Assembly (NCBI GenBank): GCA_021464415.1
Contig: CM038470.1
Coordinates: 36,264,099 to 36,328,098 of the forward strand
Direction of reading: 5' to 3'
DNA: 64,000 nt
Source: Lonicera japonica
Lineage: Eukaryota; Streptophyta; Magnoliopsida; Dipsacales; Caprifoliaceae
The translations under genes were made by a program, and so were the position numbers. The notes beneath the pieces are model-generated. The model did not search any database, had not been told where the DNA came from, and saw only the letters and a list, made by a program, of their open reading frames with translations. This document shows, piece by piece, positions 1 to 10,796 of this stretch (its first letter is position 1; every line of letters begins with the position of its first letter).

Positions 1-1
1 A

Positions 2-970
2 TCATGCACCGCTCTCGTCTAGGTAACGCAGAAATTACGGCATTACATGCTGGCTTTCCCGGTCATCCTGGCATCACGAATTGATCCATTAAAATATTTC
101 TTCGAGAAACCGGCTCTCTCGAACCGCATGGCAAAATGGTTATTCCTACTTTCCGAATTTGACATCACCTACATGACCCAGAAGGCAGTCAAAGGCAAGA
201 TCATAGCTGATTACCTGGCCCACAATCTGATATTGGGAGACATGCTAGAAGAAGCTGAATTCCTGGATGAAACTATCATGAATGTCGAGATCGATGGGGA
301 CTGGAAATTATACTTTGACGGGGCCGCCAACCGAAATAGAAACGGGATAGGCATCTTGTTAGTCTCTCCAGACCAAACTCACTCCCCGGTATCGTATCGT
401 CTAGATTTCTTCTGCACCAACAACATGGCCGAGTATGAAGCCTGTATAATCGGGTTAAAGATCGCACTTCAAAGGGGTATAAAGAGAATACAGGTATACG
501 GAGATTCAGCATTAGTGGTCCACCAAGTTCTGAAGGAATGGAAGATCAGAGATGAGAAATTAGTCCCTTACCTCGCCCGACTGGAGGATGTTGCGGGAAG
601 GTTTGAGTGTTCAGAATTTTACTATGTCCCCAGGTCACAAAATAGTTTTGTTGATACACTAGCAACCCTGGCATCTATGATCGATATCCCGGAGGGAATG
701 AAAGAAATAACTCTTACAGTGCAAAGGAAATCAGGACCAGCACACTACATGGCCCTTGAGGTAGAGAATGAAGAGGATGGGGACTCAACCACTTGGTTTT
801 ATGACATCTGGAACCTGTTAAAAAATCACCGGTATCCCGAGCAAACAGACAAGAGAACACGGGTTACGCTCAAAAGATTAGTATCAAGATTCATACTTTG
901 CGCCGAGAGGCTATATAAGAGGAATTACGACGGAGCCCATCTCCAATATCTCACTGAAGAAGAATCCATC
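2..970 (+). pseudogene. pol fragment A: RT tail and RNase H
   Basis: Reads in one frame from the left edge, with one stop near base 30 (LV-stop-VTQ where C reads LVWVTQ). First come the RT connection residues (LASRIDPLKYFFEKPALSNR, MAKWLFLLSEFDITYMTQKAVKG). The RNase H domain starts at about base 295, with the first catalytic Asp in YFDGAANRN, then NNMAEYEA and the third acidic position in VYGDSALV. The RNase H would degrade genomic RNA in RNA-DNA hybrids during reverse transcription. The 5' part of pol lies outside the window. Confidence 0.85.
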
Positions 971-985
971 AAAGTGATGGATTAG

Positions 986-2037
986 ATACACGTGGGCGAT
1001 TGTGGACCTCATATGAACGGCCATACACTTGCCCGCAAGATCATCAGACAAGACTATTACTGGTCTACCCTGCAGAACGACTGCGTTAATCACGTACGCC
1101 ATTGCCACAAGTGCCAAATCTATGCTAAATCTCAGAAACTTCCTCTGAAAGAGTTGTACAATATGACTGCTCCCTGGCCTTTCTCAACCTGAGGAATCGA
1201 CGTCATTGGGAAGATTTCGCCCAAAGCCAGCAACGGCCATGAATTTATACTAATGGCCATCGACTACTTCACCAAATGGGTAGAGGCCGAGTATTTTCAA
1301 ACCCTTGACGCCAGAAAAGTTGCCCGATTCATCAGACGGAATATCATCTGTCGGTATGGGGTCCCACACGAGATCATCTCGGACAACGGCACCCACTTCG
1401 AAGGAGAGGCTAATTTCGTCATGGAGGAATACGGTATTACCCGACATAGATCTTCGCCATATTAATCGCAAACCAATGGGGTAGTCGAGGCCGCCAACAA
1501 AAACCTGAAGAATATCCAAAGCAAGATGACCGACACCTGTCGGGACTGGCCAGAGAAATTGCCATATGCATTGTGGGGATACCGCACCACCGAGAGGGTC
1601 TCTATTGGGGCAACCCCGTTTCTCTTACATATGGGATGGAAGCAGTCCTCCCTGTTGAGTTAGAGGTCCCCTCTCTCAGAGTAATGCTAGAGAATTAAGT
1701 CAATGAACTGGAGTGGGTCCAGGCATGTTATAACGAACTAGCCCTACTGGATGAGAAAAGATTGAAAGCCGCGTACCACCATCAAGGGTATCAGAAGAGA
1801 ATCGCTCGAGCATTTAACCAGAAAGTGAATAATCGGGGTATCAATGAGAACGACATCGTATTGAAAGAAATTCGAGAGCCAGCCAGGGACCCAAAGGAAA
1901 AGTTTGGATAGAAGTGGACATGGCCGTACATCGTCAAAAAAATCGATACGGGGGGTGCCGCTATACTCGCTGATTTAGACGGACAGTTACTGCATTTACC
2001 AGTCAACATAGACCGACTGAAGAAGTATTATCAATAG
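986..2037 (+). pseudogene. integrase of element A, degenerate
   Basis: Continues pol after a TAG at 983-985 (Q in the relatives). The zinc-binding HHCC region (CGPHMNGHTLARK...HCHKCQIYA) is at about 1000-1125. The catalytic core follows with D in AIDYFTKWVEAE, D in SDNGTHFEGE (about 1380) and E in NGVVEAANKN (about 1490). The C-terminal part reads KEIDTGG-like then VNIDRLKKYYQ and a TAG at 2035-2037. Stops at 1190-1192 (Trp in relatives) and near 1464, plus a frameshift near 1620-1640, make it non-functional. No chromodomain is seen. It ends about 220 bp from the convergent DUF7745 gene. Confidence 0.85.
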
Positions 2038-2170
2038 GCATAACATGTATAGATAAGAACTACGTAAACCTGAGCCCCAATTCAAAATTTGTGTTTTTTG
2101 GAAAGTCAAAAAGGGGAACGTAGGCAACCTGAGAAGTGACTTCAGGCCCGGTTTAAACATTGTAAAGAAA

Positions 2171-2176
2171 TTTATT
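2171..2176 (-). terminator. polyadenylation signal AATAAA of antisense DUF7745 gene (A)
   Basis: AATAAA on the minus strand, about 85 bp beyond the DUF7745 stop codon. Copy B has the same hexamer at an equivalent distance (12142-12147). Its position fits a 3'-end signal; cleavage is not demonstrated. Confidence 0.4.
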
Positions 2177-2258
2177 TCTCATAGAACAGTCCCTTGAATA
2201 TTATTAAGGTGGTTCAGAACACCGGAAGATACAAAGGAGATACAGCATATAGAAGAAA

Positions 2259-3515
2259 CTAATCCCTAGGGGTTGGCCACACTAGGTCCTCAGTAGCCAA
2301 ATCAATAGGAGCCTCGTCCAAGATCTGATACGCAAAGACAATGTTATCATCAGTGGCCCCAGTATCCATGAATCGGAACCACTCCAATTGAAAGGGGTCA
2401 TCAATCAGTTCTCCTTCTAGAGATTGCCAGCAAGAGCGGATAATGTCAGCCCGGAGGGGCCTGGTATTACCAAAACGAGCATAGTTGAACTGACGAGTTA
2501 GTCGAGTACGCCACATCCTCTCTATCGATAAAGAAACATGCGGGGTCACAAATTTGGACTCAGAGGAGAAGTTGTTCAGGCCAAGGGGAATGTCTTGAGG
2601 AACGTTGAACTGACGAAGGAGGCGTCCTGGGAGATAAAAGGAAGTAAACCAGAGCCCATGGAGCCGAACATAGTTCTGACCCCCTATACTAAGCACCATC
2701 GCCCTCAGCTTCCACCAAGGAATGTTCTAACGGATAGCCCAAAAGTTCTCCGAAAACTACACAGTTCAATCAGAGGAAGACATGGTCAAAGCACCGAAGA
2801 GAGGACGATGGAAGAAATGCGTTAGATTATCGAGCCGAACCCCGTTGAAACCCACCGATCAAAAACGCTCCAGCAGCCACATGTATAGCAAGCACGGACT
2901 TCCCCTGAAGAAGGGTGAGGATCCCCTTTGAAGATCATCTAGGCCGTTCAAAGTCTCTACAAGAACGATAGGCACTATAGGCTCCCCATTTCTGGCCTGG
3001 TAAATCAGACTCAGAATAGTCGAATTAACAAGGGAAGAGCCCGTCACCAGTAACATATCAGAAACAAGACAGATCAAGGCCGCTACAGTACGCCCCACAC
3101 TATAAGAAGCTCTCTCTTCGTAACGATGAAAAAACCTCACCATTTTATGGAGGTCAACAAGCCCGTCGATAATAAAACCATCACAGGCCGCTTGGGGAAT
3201 GGCTAACAAGGCAATCAGCATATCTCGAGGACTAATTTCTTCTATAGGAACTACCATCGGGAGACGGACGTCAGAACGCAACAGCCAGGAAAACTCCTCA
3301 TAAGTTGGACAGAGCTCGTCTAGCCCAAAACGGAAAAGATGATCCGCAGGGCTCCAAAAATACAAAGCACCTAACAGAAAGGAAAAATCTACAGGACGAT
3401 GGCACCAGCCCGCTAAAGGGCTAAAGGCACCGAAGTTTAAACCATTCTCAGAAGATATCAAAGCATCTCGGATTTCAACATAAGAAAAATCAGAATTTGT
3501 GCGATAAGAAGACAT
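2259..3515 (-). pseudogene. antisense DUF7745-type gene, copy A (418 codons, broken)
   Basis: Start ATG at 3515, chosen because copy B starts at the same MSSYRTNSDFSYVE and both have a TATA box about 40 bp upstream. Single exon of 419 codons including the stop. The N-terminal half matches plant DUF7745: ALYFWSPADHLFRFG, then ELCPTYEEFSWLL, an AL(L)AIPQAACDGFIIDGLVDL stretch and IVLVETLNGLDDLQRG. The C-terminal half is FTSFYLPGRLLRQFNVPQ and a conserved MERMWRTRLTRQFNYARFG-like segment, ending WPTPRD. Breaks: a TGA at the F-S position, shared with B, and three stops near 2745-2790 where B has Trp. Function unknown; DUF7745 proteins are often carried by plant transposable elements. Identity is from motif recall. 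Confidence 0.75.
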
Positions 3516-3553
3516 TTTCGGAAGGTGTGGGGATGAAGGAAGGAAGATGGGTG

Positions 3554-3632
3554 TATTTATAGCAAAAAAGAGGGTCCTTGCCTGTTTGTCGCGCGACAAA
3601 CCCATGCCCAGGAGGGATTGTCGCGCGACAAT
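3554..3632 (-). promoter_or_regulatory. DUF7745 promoter (A): TATA box plus two 16-bp palindromes
   Basis: Minus-strand TATAAATA is at 3554-3561, 39 bp before the ATG at 3515. Upstream lie two perfect palindromes, TTTGTCGCGCGACAAA (3585-3600) and ATTGTCGCGCGACAAT (3617-3632), 32 bp centre to centre. The same layout is in copy B (10679-10758). The two palindromes differ in their outer bases but share the core, as expected for duplicated binding sites of a dimeric factor. The factor is unknown. Confidence 0.7.
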
Positions 3633-3962
3633 CCGATTTAGGGTTACCCTATTTTTGTTTTCCTTACACGTAAGAGTCATTCTTGCCAAAAGGATCGCTT
3701 CTGGATGCATTCTTGTTCTCACTTTGTTCTTTTACAGGAATCTTAAGTGTCACTACGCTACAAGGTACGGCTCTTAAATTACTGACTCATATATATATAT
3801 ATCTTTCACAAACAGAGAATAATAGTATATCATCAGACACAAATAAAGATTTTCATAAATCCAATGAAAGAACAGTTTTCAAAACTAAATTTCTGTCTAA
3901 AAAACGTGTCTAAAAATAAAAAATACATATTTGTCTGAACTAACTAAATGCAGAAAAAAAAG

Positions 3963-6900
3963 CTAATCTATCTGGGCGCGCTTCGACACGCTCCCACTAT
4001 CACCCGAACCCTCCTCCGGAGTAGGATCGACTGCTGGGACATCCGGATGAGAAGGAACTACTGCCTGAGAGGGCCCCGTAGACTGGACCGGTGCCATAGG
4101 GCAGATCACCGAGGACCGAGATTGCCTAGAGGTCCGGCTGGTACTCCTCCGAGACTCCGTCTTAGCACGAGAGGAAGACAAAGGGTCATCCGCCCGTAGG
4201 GAAACATCGATCGCCCTCTGATAGTTGCGCATGTAAACCGTATGGTCTCGACCAACGTACTGAAGCAGGTTCCAGCTATATAGATACTGAGAGTGCCAAG
4301 CTCTCAGATCCGCCACACGCACGCTCACCCGCTGCCAAAAGAGAGAAAAGAAAGAATCAGCACAGTAAAGATAAATGAACATGGATATAAAGGGATATTG
4401 AGGGAAGATAAGACATATACCTCATCATCGGAACGACCACCCAAGTAATCAAATGTATCCTCAGGAAGAGGATACTCAGGCACCATATATCGACGTAGAC
4501 CGGCACCAATGTAAGATATATCCCGAAGAAGTGGTGGCAGGTCGATCGGATGAACAGACGAACCCGCCAGTACAGCAGTAGAAGTGGACCCACCATCCTC
4601 ACGGATCGGGAACAAGGGAGGCCGAGAAGAAGAACCCCCAAAACTTGGAGATTGGGCCGGAGGGCCCATAGCAGCCGACGGAAGCGGAGTCAGTGTGGCA
4701 TAGGTACGAACACCTGGAGGATCCACCATAGCTGTCGCTCTCAGAGGCGGGACCCCACTAGAAGGAGTGGTCAAAGCAGTAGGAGGGGTCCGCCCAAACT
4801 GCTCATAGTCAACCCCGAAGTCTGCAGGCTCCCAGGATCGCTCCGAAAAGTCTGCCGCCCCTCCCTCAGCGGCCTCAACAGCCTAAAAAATTACTCCAGG
4901 AGATACCAATGGACCAATAGGGAACTCAAAACCCTCGGCAGGCTGCCCCTCTCTAGGCATCGTCTGAGGAGGCTGCTCTGGAATAGCCAATGTCCCACCT
5001 CCCTCACTGCCCTCAGGCCTATCATCACCTCCCTCAGGCCTATCATCGCCTCCCCCAGCACCAGCAGGGACGTCCCTCTCTCCCTCGGGATCATCATCGT
5101 CAGAGTCCAAAATGTTGTCCCTCTGATCAGGGACAGGCGGCAGCTGACCGAGAACTGTCCGGGACAAATGAGCCTGCCCGCGTATATAGTTAGGATCGCC
5201 TCCCAACGCCTGATATCTCTTATAGAAAACCTGTCCCCGAGTCCCCTTCGGCTCCCTCATCAAGTAACGGGCCGCGAAAGCAGTGTAGTCTCCCTCCTCA
5301 GTGAACGTCAGAAAGCCAAGCCCATCAACCAAGGCCTACACCGTCACTGGGTCGATCTCACCAATCTGCCTCATCAGAACCGGTGGAAACAGGGGAACTC
5401 TAGGCCACTGGGTCGGTGTATGCTAGCAGATAACTCTCTCGCCCAAGTAGAAGTGGAGGCCGTACTCATCCCTAATAAGTCGCTTGGTCCTCGAGGCAGT
5501 CAGAGCACGACCATATCCGAAGTGGAGGCCTAAATCACCCCAGGGGGCCCACTCAATCTGAACGAGAAAACAAATTTTTATCTTCAGTGATTTATATCTT
5601 ATTTACCATGAATCTATTTAAAAAAAAGAATACTAAAGATAATTACCTGCTTCTCCAGCAGGTCATGGAAGGCAGCAGCTCCGGTCTCCCAGGTCCGATA
5701 TACATAGGGAGTCCTATAGTTCCCCACGATGAATCGGCGGAGAAAGGGAAACTGATCCTCGCTCTCAACGAGGAGATCCACCTGGGCACGACCCAGACTT
5801 GTATACGCCATGAACCAACTCTGAAGAGGAAGCATAAAGAATATCAGCAACAATCAGCAGATAAAATGCAAAAACCAAAAGCATAGATAAGGGACAAAAG
5901 TGTATACCTCCCACAGCAAAGAAAAGCCCTTGAGGTTCAGGGCTAAGTGACGAGAAACCTGGTCCATAGCGTCATATAGAACAGCCAGAATGAAGCCCCC
6001 CAGTCATAATCGAACTTGATGCTGAAGTCTCTGAGATAGGGCAGCCACCAGAGATGGGCCGGGTCCCCCCCACGGGCCTCGAACAAGTCATGGAGCGTCA
6101 TTAATAAGAGGACGCGGGCATACTGACGCGCCTCCTGGCGAGTCATCGGCGCTCCTAAAACAACTAATCGAGCTCTCTCTGTGGCTAGCTGCGTAACCAA
6201 GACAGCCCGAGGAATCGTATCACCGGAACTCCGTCGCTCCGGGAACCATCCTAGTGCACCAACAATGCCCTCTGCTGTCAGACGCAAGGGGACATCGATT
6301 TGTATAGGGACCCTTCCTGAAGGAATCCCGGTCAAAGCAAATAAGTCGAGGGGGGTCATCGTCATCTCCCCCCAGCTTTAGTGAAAGGTATGAGTGGTGT
6401 CCCACCAGTGGCAGGCTAGAGCCGACACCAACACAGCTGCTCTAGACACCCGTTCCGGGAGGGCATCGAAGAAAGAATCGAAAGGAGTCGCAAGGAGCAC
6501 CTCTTGGACAGGGGACGGTGCCTGTCGCCACTCTAAGGAAATGGTGTTGGGGGAACCCCAACCACGACCAACCCACTGTAGACAAAAAGAAGGAGTACAG
6601 GATTATGAGGGTACTTTGGTGTAATTATGAGAGATATAGGATTATAAGGGTAAAATTATGTAATTTTCCAAACCTGAGGGTACTTTGGTGTAATTATGAA
6701 AGATATAGGATTATAGGGGTAAAATTATGTAATTTTCCAAACCTGAGGGTACTTTGGTGTAATTATGAGAGATAGAGGGTTATAGGGGTAAAATTATGTA
6801 ATTTTCCAAACCTGAGGGTACTTTGGTGTAATTATGAGAGATATAGGGTTATAGGGGTAAATTATGTAATTTTCCAAATATGAGGGTACTTTGGTGTAAT

Positions 6901-7942
6901 TATAAGAAATATGGGGCTATAAGGGTAAATTATGTAATTTTCCAAACTTGATGGTACTTTGGTGTAATTATAAGAGATATGGGGCTATAAGGGTAAATTA
7001 TGTAATTTTCCAAACCTGAGGGTACTTTGGTGTAATTATGAGAGATATAGGGTTATAGGGGTAAATTATGTAATTTTCCAAATATGAGGGTACTTTGGTG
7101 TAATTATAAGAGATATGGTGCTATAAGGGTAAATTATGTAATTTTCCAAACCTAAGGGTACTTTGGTGTAATTATGAGAGATATAGGGTTATAGGGGTAA
7201 AATTATGTAATTTTCCAAATATGGGAGTACTTTGGTGTAATTATGAGAGATATACGGTTATAGGGGTAAATTATGGAATTTTTCAAACTTGAGGGTACTT
7301 TGGTGTAATTATTAGAGATATAGGAGTATAGGGGTAAATTATGTAATTTTTCAAACCTGGGGGTACTTTGGTGTAATTATAAGAGATATGGGGCTATATT
7401 GGTAAATTATGTAATTTTTCAAACCTGAGGGTACTTTGGTGTAATTATGAGAGATATAGGGTTATAGGGGTAAATTATGTAATTTTCCAAATATGAGGGT
7501 ACTTTGGTGTAATTATAAGAGTTATAGGGTTATAAGGGTAAATTATGTAATTTTCCAAAACCTAAGTGGTATCACAGGTAAAAAGTATGTGTTTACTAAA
7601 ATCGGACGTTATTTGTAGGCAGACATGCGTACTAACATTGTTTAAAATACATCCAGGAAACGACAGAACAGATAAAAACACGAAAAGAAGACATACCAGA
7701 GATCGTCGACGAATCTTGTGAGAAACATGCTCCATCAAGAGCCACGGAACGTCCGGGATCAGAGCAGCCCGAGTAACGTCTCGGTAGACCACCGCCCGAC
7801 CACGGTCTACCCCATCCTCACCGTACCAATCAAGGTCCTCCCAGTCATCATGGTGAGGGCTGCACCGGAGAACGCCCTGAGCATCGGTAATGGTGACCTC
7901 CTCCTGGTCACCCTCGAGTCGATCCCACTGCGCGGGATCCAT
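3963..7942 (-). pseudogene. antisense plant-mobile-domain (PMD) gene, copy A, five exons
   Basis: Exons by comparison with B and C, all with GT-AG and all phase 0: 7942-7697, 6575-5908, 5820-5647, 5557-4421, 4331-3963. Together they make 865 codons including the stop, allowing one lost base in exon 2. The PMD signature is in exon 2: DTTHTFH, then WGEMTMTPLDLFALTGIP, with a HLWWLPYLRDF segment and FDYDWG. This matches the THTFH...GEMT pattern of MAIN/MAIL1-type plant proteins. Exon 4 holds an acidic, Gly/Pro-rich low-complexity middle (DSDDDDPEGE...) and SSVHPIDLPPLLRDISYIG. Exon 5 is Ser/Arg-rich. Breaks: TAA after THTFH, a one-base deletion after FDYDWG, and TAG stops in exon 4. Exon 1 starts MDPAQWDRLEGDQEE. 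Role unknown. Confidence 0.75.
6607..7560. repeat. 68-69 bp minisatellite in PMD intron 1 (A), about 14 units
   Basis: Tandem array of a unit beginning GAGGGTACTTTGGTGTAATT and containing GGGGTAAATTATGTAATTTT. Successive starts at 6607, 6676 and 6745 give a 69 bp period; later units are 68. It lies wholly between the exon 1 donor (7696) and exon 2 acceptor (6576). The same unit, reverse-complemented and diverged, fills the same intron in C. Relative to pol it sits in the 3' untranslated zone. Confidence 0.95.
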
Positions 7943-8076
7943 CTGAGTGTAAGTAGAGTATAAGAAAAACGGAAAGTCAGAAAAGCGGCAGGGCTTCCGC
8001 GCTTGGGAGAAGAGAGAAGGAGGGCTAGAGAGAGAAAGAGAAAGGAGAGAATGAGGTGGAATGAGCTCAGCAAGGG

Positions 8077-8138
8077 ACTTATATAGTGAAGAGGATTGTC
8101 GCGCGACAAAGAGCCAGAGCACCGAAGTGTCGCGCGAC
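8077..8138 (-). promoter_or_regulatory. PMD gene promoter (A): TATA box plus two palindromes
   Basis: Minus-strand TATATAAG is at 8077-8084, about 135 bp before the ATG at 7942. Palindromes TTGTCGCGCGACAA (8095-8108) and TGTCGCGCGACA (8127-8138) lie immediately upstream. A pyrimidine-rich leader (CTCTCTCTTTC-type) follows the TATA box, as in C. Confidence 0.7.
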
Positions 8139-8150
8139 AATCACCCCCCT

Positions 8151-9005
8151 CCCCTGATTTTTTGACCTTTGTCTCATTTTATCTCCTGCACGGGTACTTC
8201 AGAGAAGCAGTTTTCGAAATAATTGCTAAAAACCGCACACCCAGGATGAAAAATTCAAGGAGGACTTCCGAATCATCTCTCCGAAAAAGCGAGAACAAAA
8301 TACAAAGAGTTAAAGTAGTCTCTGATCTCCCAAAAGGACCGAGACCATCAATGAGGAAAAGCAAAAAATCAAGATAAGACGGGAATAGAAAAAATTGAAA
8401 GAGTAGAAAAGAGAAAAAAACCCCGTATGAACACCCAAAGCGAGCGAGAGAAACAGAAATGCAGAGTGACAGGGAGAGCCACACCAAAAGTGACAGCTAG
8501 GCCAAAATCGGCTCAGGGCTTCGTTTTGGGTGAGTAAGGCTCCTGATCACAACAAAGGGATAAAAATACTCCTGGTCAAAAACAGAGAAGGCCAGGAAAA
8601 GTCTTTCCCAAAAGAGGGAGAAATAAGGGCATTGAAAAATAGAATACGATGTGGGCCCACCAAAAGAGAAAAATAAAAAGAGAGTAGAGATCAGAGATTG
8701 AACTTTCAAACAAATTTTCTTTTCAGCACGTTACAGAAGAGATGATTTGGAAAAACCTCGGACCATCCCTCTACGGAGAGCAAAAGAAATCCGAAAACTG
8801 CCTTCTAGGAGAAGTATCTTCACTCAAGGGAAACATGAGAGTAAAGTTCGGAAAAGATGCAGGAAAACGGACATCCAGATAAAAGATTAGACCTCGAGAA
8901 GCTCTTTTCACCCTCACAAAAATTTCTCTCTCTCACTCTAGCAGTCTAAGAGAGACAACAATTAAATTCACCAGAGTATAACATAAGCCCTCGCTAGAGG
9001 GAAAA
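8151..9005. other. conserved non-coding stretch upstream of PMD gene (A)
   Basis: No convincing gene. Parts align in reverse complement with 22079-22620 of copy C, for example the piece encoding IRSLTHP+RSPEPI on the minus strand. An indel breaks the frame between copies, so this looks like conserved element DNA, not an exon. It separates the PMD promoter from the tandem-repeat zone. Confidence 0.5.
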
Positions 9006-9049
9006 TTACTCATGAAAGCCCTCCCAGAGGCAATTTTCTTTCTTCTTAC

Positions 9050-9590
9050 AGATCAAAGCCCTCCCAGAGAGGCACAGTGTAGCAATGGTAGTCCTCCCAC
9101 CTGAGGCGAAGCCTTCCCCGAGAGGCACAGTGTAGCAATGGTAGTCCTCCCACCTGAGGCAAAGCCCTCCCGAGAGGCACAGTGTAACAATGGTAGTCCT
9201 CCCACCTGAGGCGAGAAGATTGAAAGCCCTCCCAGAGAGGCACGGTGGAGCAATGGTAGTCCTCCCACCTGAGGTGAGAAGATCAAAACCCCTCCCAGAG
9301 AGGCACAGTGTAGCAATGGTAGTCCTCCCACCTGAGGCGAAGCCCTCCCAGAGAGGCACAGTGGAGCAATGGTAGTCCTCCCACCTGAGGCGAGAAGATC
9401 AAAAGCCCTCCCAGAGAGGCACAGTGTAGCAATGGTAGTCCTCCCACCTGAGGCGAAGCCCTCCCAGAGAGGCACAATGTAGCAATGGTAGTCCTCCCAC
9501 CTGAGGCGCAAAGTGGAACAAAAGGTAGTCCTCCCATCTGAGGCTAATAGAATAATGGTAGTCCTCCCATCTGAGGCAAGCGGAGCAGAT
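9050..9590. repeat. 53-bp tandem array near the 3' end of A
   Basis: About nine units built from CCCTCCCAGAGAGGCACAGT and GGTAGTCCTCCCACCTGAGG, roughly 53 bp, some with a 9 bp insertion (AGAAGATCA-type). Half-units with GCCCTC(C/G)AGAGGCA continue to about 9670. C has a 30-bp array made from the GCCTCTCTGGGAGGGCTTTT half alone, reverse-complemented, at the equivalent place. Reading frames through it are repeat artefacts. Confidence 0.9.
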
Positions 9591-9699
9591 GAAAGCCCTC
9601 GAAAGAGGCAATGAGGTAACAAAAGCCCTCTCCGGAGGCAAAACCAAACACAAAGCCCTATCCGGAGGCACTCACGAACACTTTTTTGCATACGCACAC

Positions 9700-9716
9700 T
9701 TCCTTAGAGGGTGGGT
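9700..9716. other. head-to-head junction between elements A and B
   Basis: Left of about 9708 the sequence follows the A tail (compare the reverse complement of 21630-21680 in C). Right of it the sequence follows exon 4 of the PMD gene in plus orientation (compare the reverse complement near 4590). The two parents share GGTGGGTC-like bases, so the exact breakpoint lies within this microhomology. Confidence 0.7.
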
Positions 9717-10337
9717 CTATTTTTGCTGCTATACCGACGGGTTCGTCTGTTCATCCGATAGATCTGCCGTCACTCCCTCGGGACATTTCTTATGTTGGCG
9801 CCGGTCTACGTCGATATATGGTGCCCGAGTATCCCCTTCCCAAGGATACGTTCGATTACTTGGGTGGTCATCCTGATGATGAGGTATATGTTTTTTCTTC
9901 CCTCAATATCCCTTCATATCCATGTTTGCTTATTTTAACTGTGCTGATTCTTTTTTCTTTCTTTTTATAGCGGGTGCGCGTGTGTGTGGCGGATCTGAGA
10001 GCTTGGCATTTCCAGTATCTCTACAGCTGGAACCTTCTCTAGTACGTTGGTCGAGACCCCACGATATACATGCGCGACTATCAGAGGGCGATCGATGTTT
10101 CCCTGCGGGCAGCTGACCCTCTGTCTTCCTCTCATACTCGGACGGAGTCTCGGAGGAGCAGTAGCCAGACCTCCAAGCAATCTCGGTCTTCGGTGATTCG
10201 CCCCATAGCTCTGTTCCAGTCGACGAGGCCCTCCCAGGCAGCAGTTCCCTCTCGTTCGGACGTCCCAGTGGTCGATCCTATTCCTGAGGAGGGTTCGGGT
10301 GGCAGTGGGAGCATGTCGAAGCGCTCGGATATATTAG
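9710..10337 (+). pseudogene. PMD gene 3' fragment, copy B
   Basis: Holds the end of exon 4 (to donor GAG|GTATATG at 9883; SSVHPIDLPSLPRDISYVG) and exon 5 from acceptor TATAG at 9970. Exon 5 reads VADLRAWHFQYLYSWNLL, a TAG in place of Q, then VGRD...YMRDYQRAIDVSLRA and a Ser-rich tail. The terminal TAG (10335-10337) is one base out of frame. Exon boundaries match those deduced for A, which supports the intron model. Confidence 0.75.
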
Positions 10338-10678
10338 CTTTTCTTTCCTGCATTTTAGTTAGTTTCAAACAGATTTGTAGTTTTATTTTTAGACATTAGA
10401 CAGAGATTTTGTTAGTAGTTCCTTAGTTTTTGAAAACTATTTTTTATGTGATTTTATGAAAATCTTTATTTGTGTTGGTGATATATATCTATTCCCTATC
10501 TGTGATGAAAGATATAATTATATGAATAAGTAATTTAGGAGCCATACCTTGTAGCGCGGTGGTACTTAGGGTTCCTGCAAAAGAAAATAGTGAGCACAAA
10601 ACGCATTCAAAAGTGATTCTTTTGGCAAAAATGACTCTTATGTGTAAGAAAGACAAAAAACAGGGTTATCCATATAAG
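10338..10678. other. intergenic spacer between PMD and DUF7745 genes (B)
   Basis: About 340 bp of AT-rich sequence with no gene; counterpart of 3633-3962 in A. It would hold the PMD 3' end and the distal DUF7745 promoter. The 3' part (AAAATGACTCTTATGTGTAAG) is conserved with A. Confidence 0.5.
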
Positions 10679-10758
10679 ATTGTCGTGCGACAATCCCTCT
10701 TGGATATGGGTTTGTCGCGTGACAAACAGGTACATGACCCTCTTTTTTGCTATAAATA
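10679..10758 (+). promoter_or_regulatory. DUF7745 promoter (B): two palindromes plus TATA box
   Basis: Palindrome-type sites ATTGTCGTGCGACAAT (10679-10694) and TTTGTCGCGTGACAAA (10711-10726), each with one C-to-T change from the A copies, then TATAAATA at 10751-10758 and ATG at 10797. Spacing equals copy A. Confidence 0.7.
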
Positions 10759-10796
10759 CACCCATCTGCCTTCCTTCATCCCCACACCTCTCCAAA

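Larger units (their letters stand above)
1..9708 (+). mobile_element. Ty3/gypsy Tat/Ogre-like retrotransposon A, 3' portion
   Basis: Plus-strand copy entering from the left edge in the RT/RNase H part of pol. In order it shows RNase H, integrase, a convergent minus-strand DUF7745 gene, a minus-strand five-exon plant-mobile-domain gene and a tandem-repeat zone. It then stops about 75 bp before the place where C has its LTR, at a junction with inverted copy B. No 3' LTR of A is present. Lineage call rests on similarity to B and C, which show G-patch domains and a tRNA-Arg-like primer site. The Tat/Ogre label is from memory of family features, not from a tree. Confidence 0.85.

Noticed and set aside
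3585..3632. CAMTA (vCGCGb) calcium-response boxes
   Set aside because: In TCGCGCGA the flanking bases do not satisfy the consensus on either strand, and the full 12-16 bp symmetry is longer than that box.
4550..5533. 327-codon Arg-rich plus-strand ORF
   Set aside because: Opposite strand of PMD exon 4; the GC-rich low-complexity exon leaves this frame open by chance.
8497..8709. Minus-strand frame with IRSLTHPKRSPEPI, similar to a plus-strand frame at 22319-22564
   Set aside because: Similarity is at DNA level and an indel breaks the shared frame; no start or splice context is conserved.
9006..9697. Several long overlapping open frames with repeated Gly/Leu/Ser-rich peptides
   Set aside because: They are translations of the 53-bp tandem array; all phases stay open because the unit lacks stops. 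No promoter or domain.
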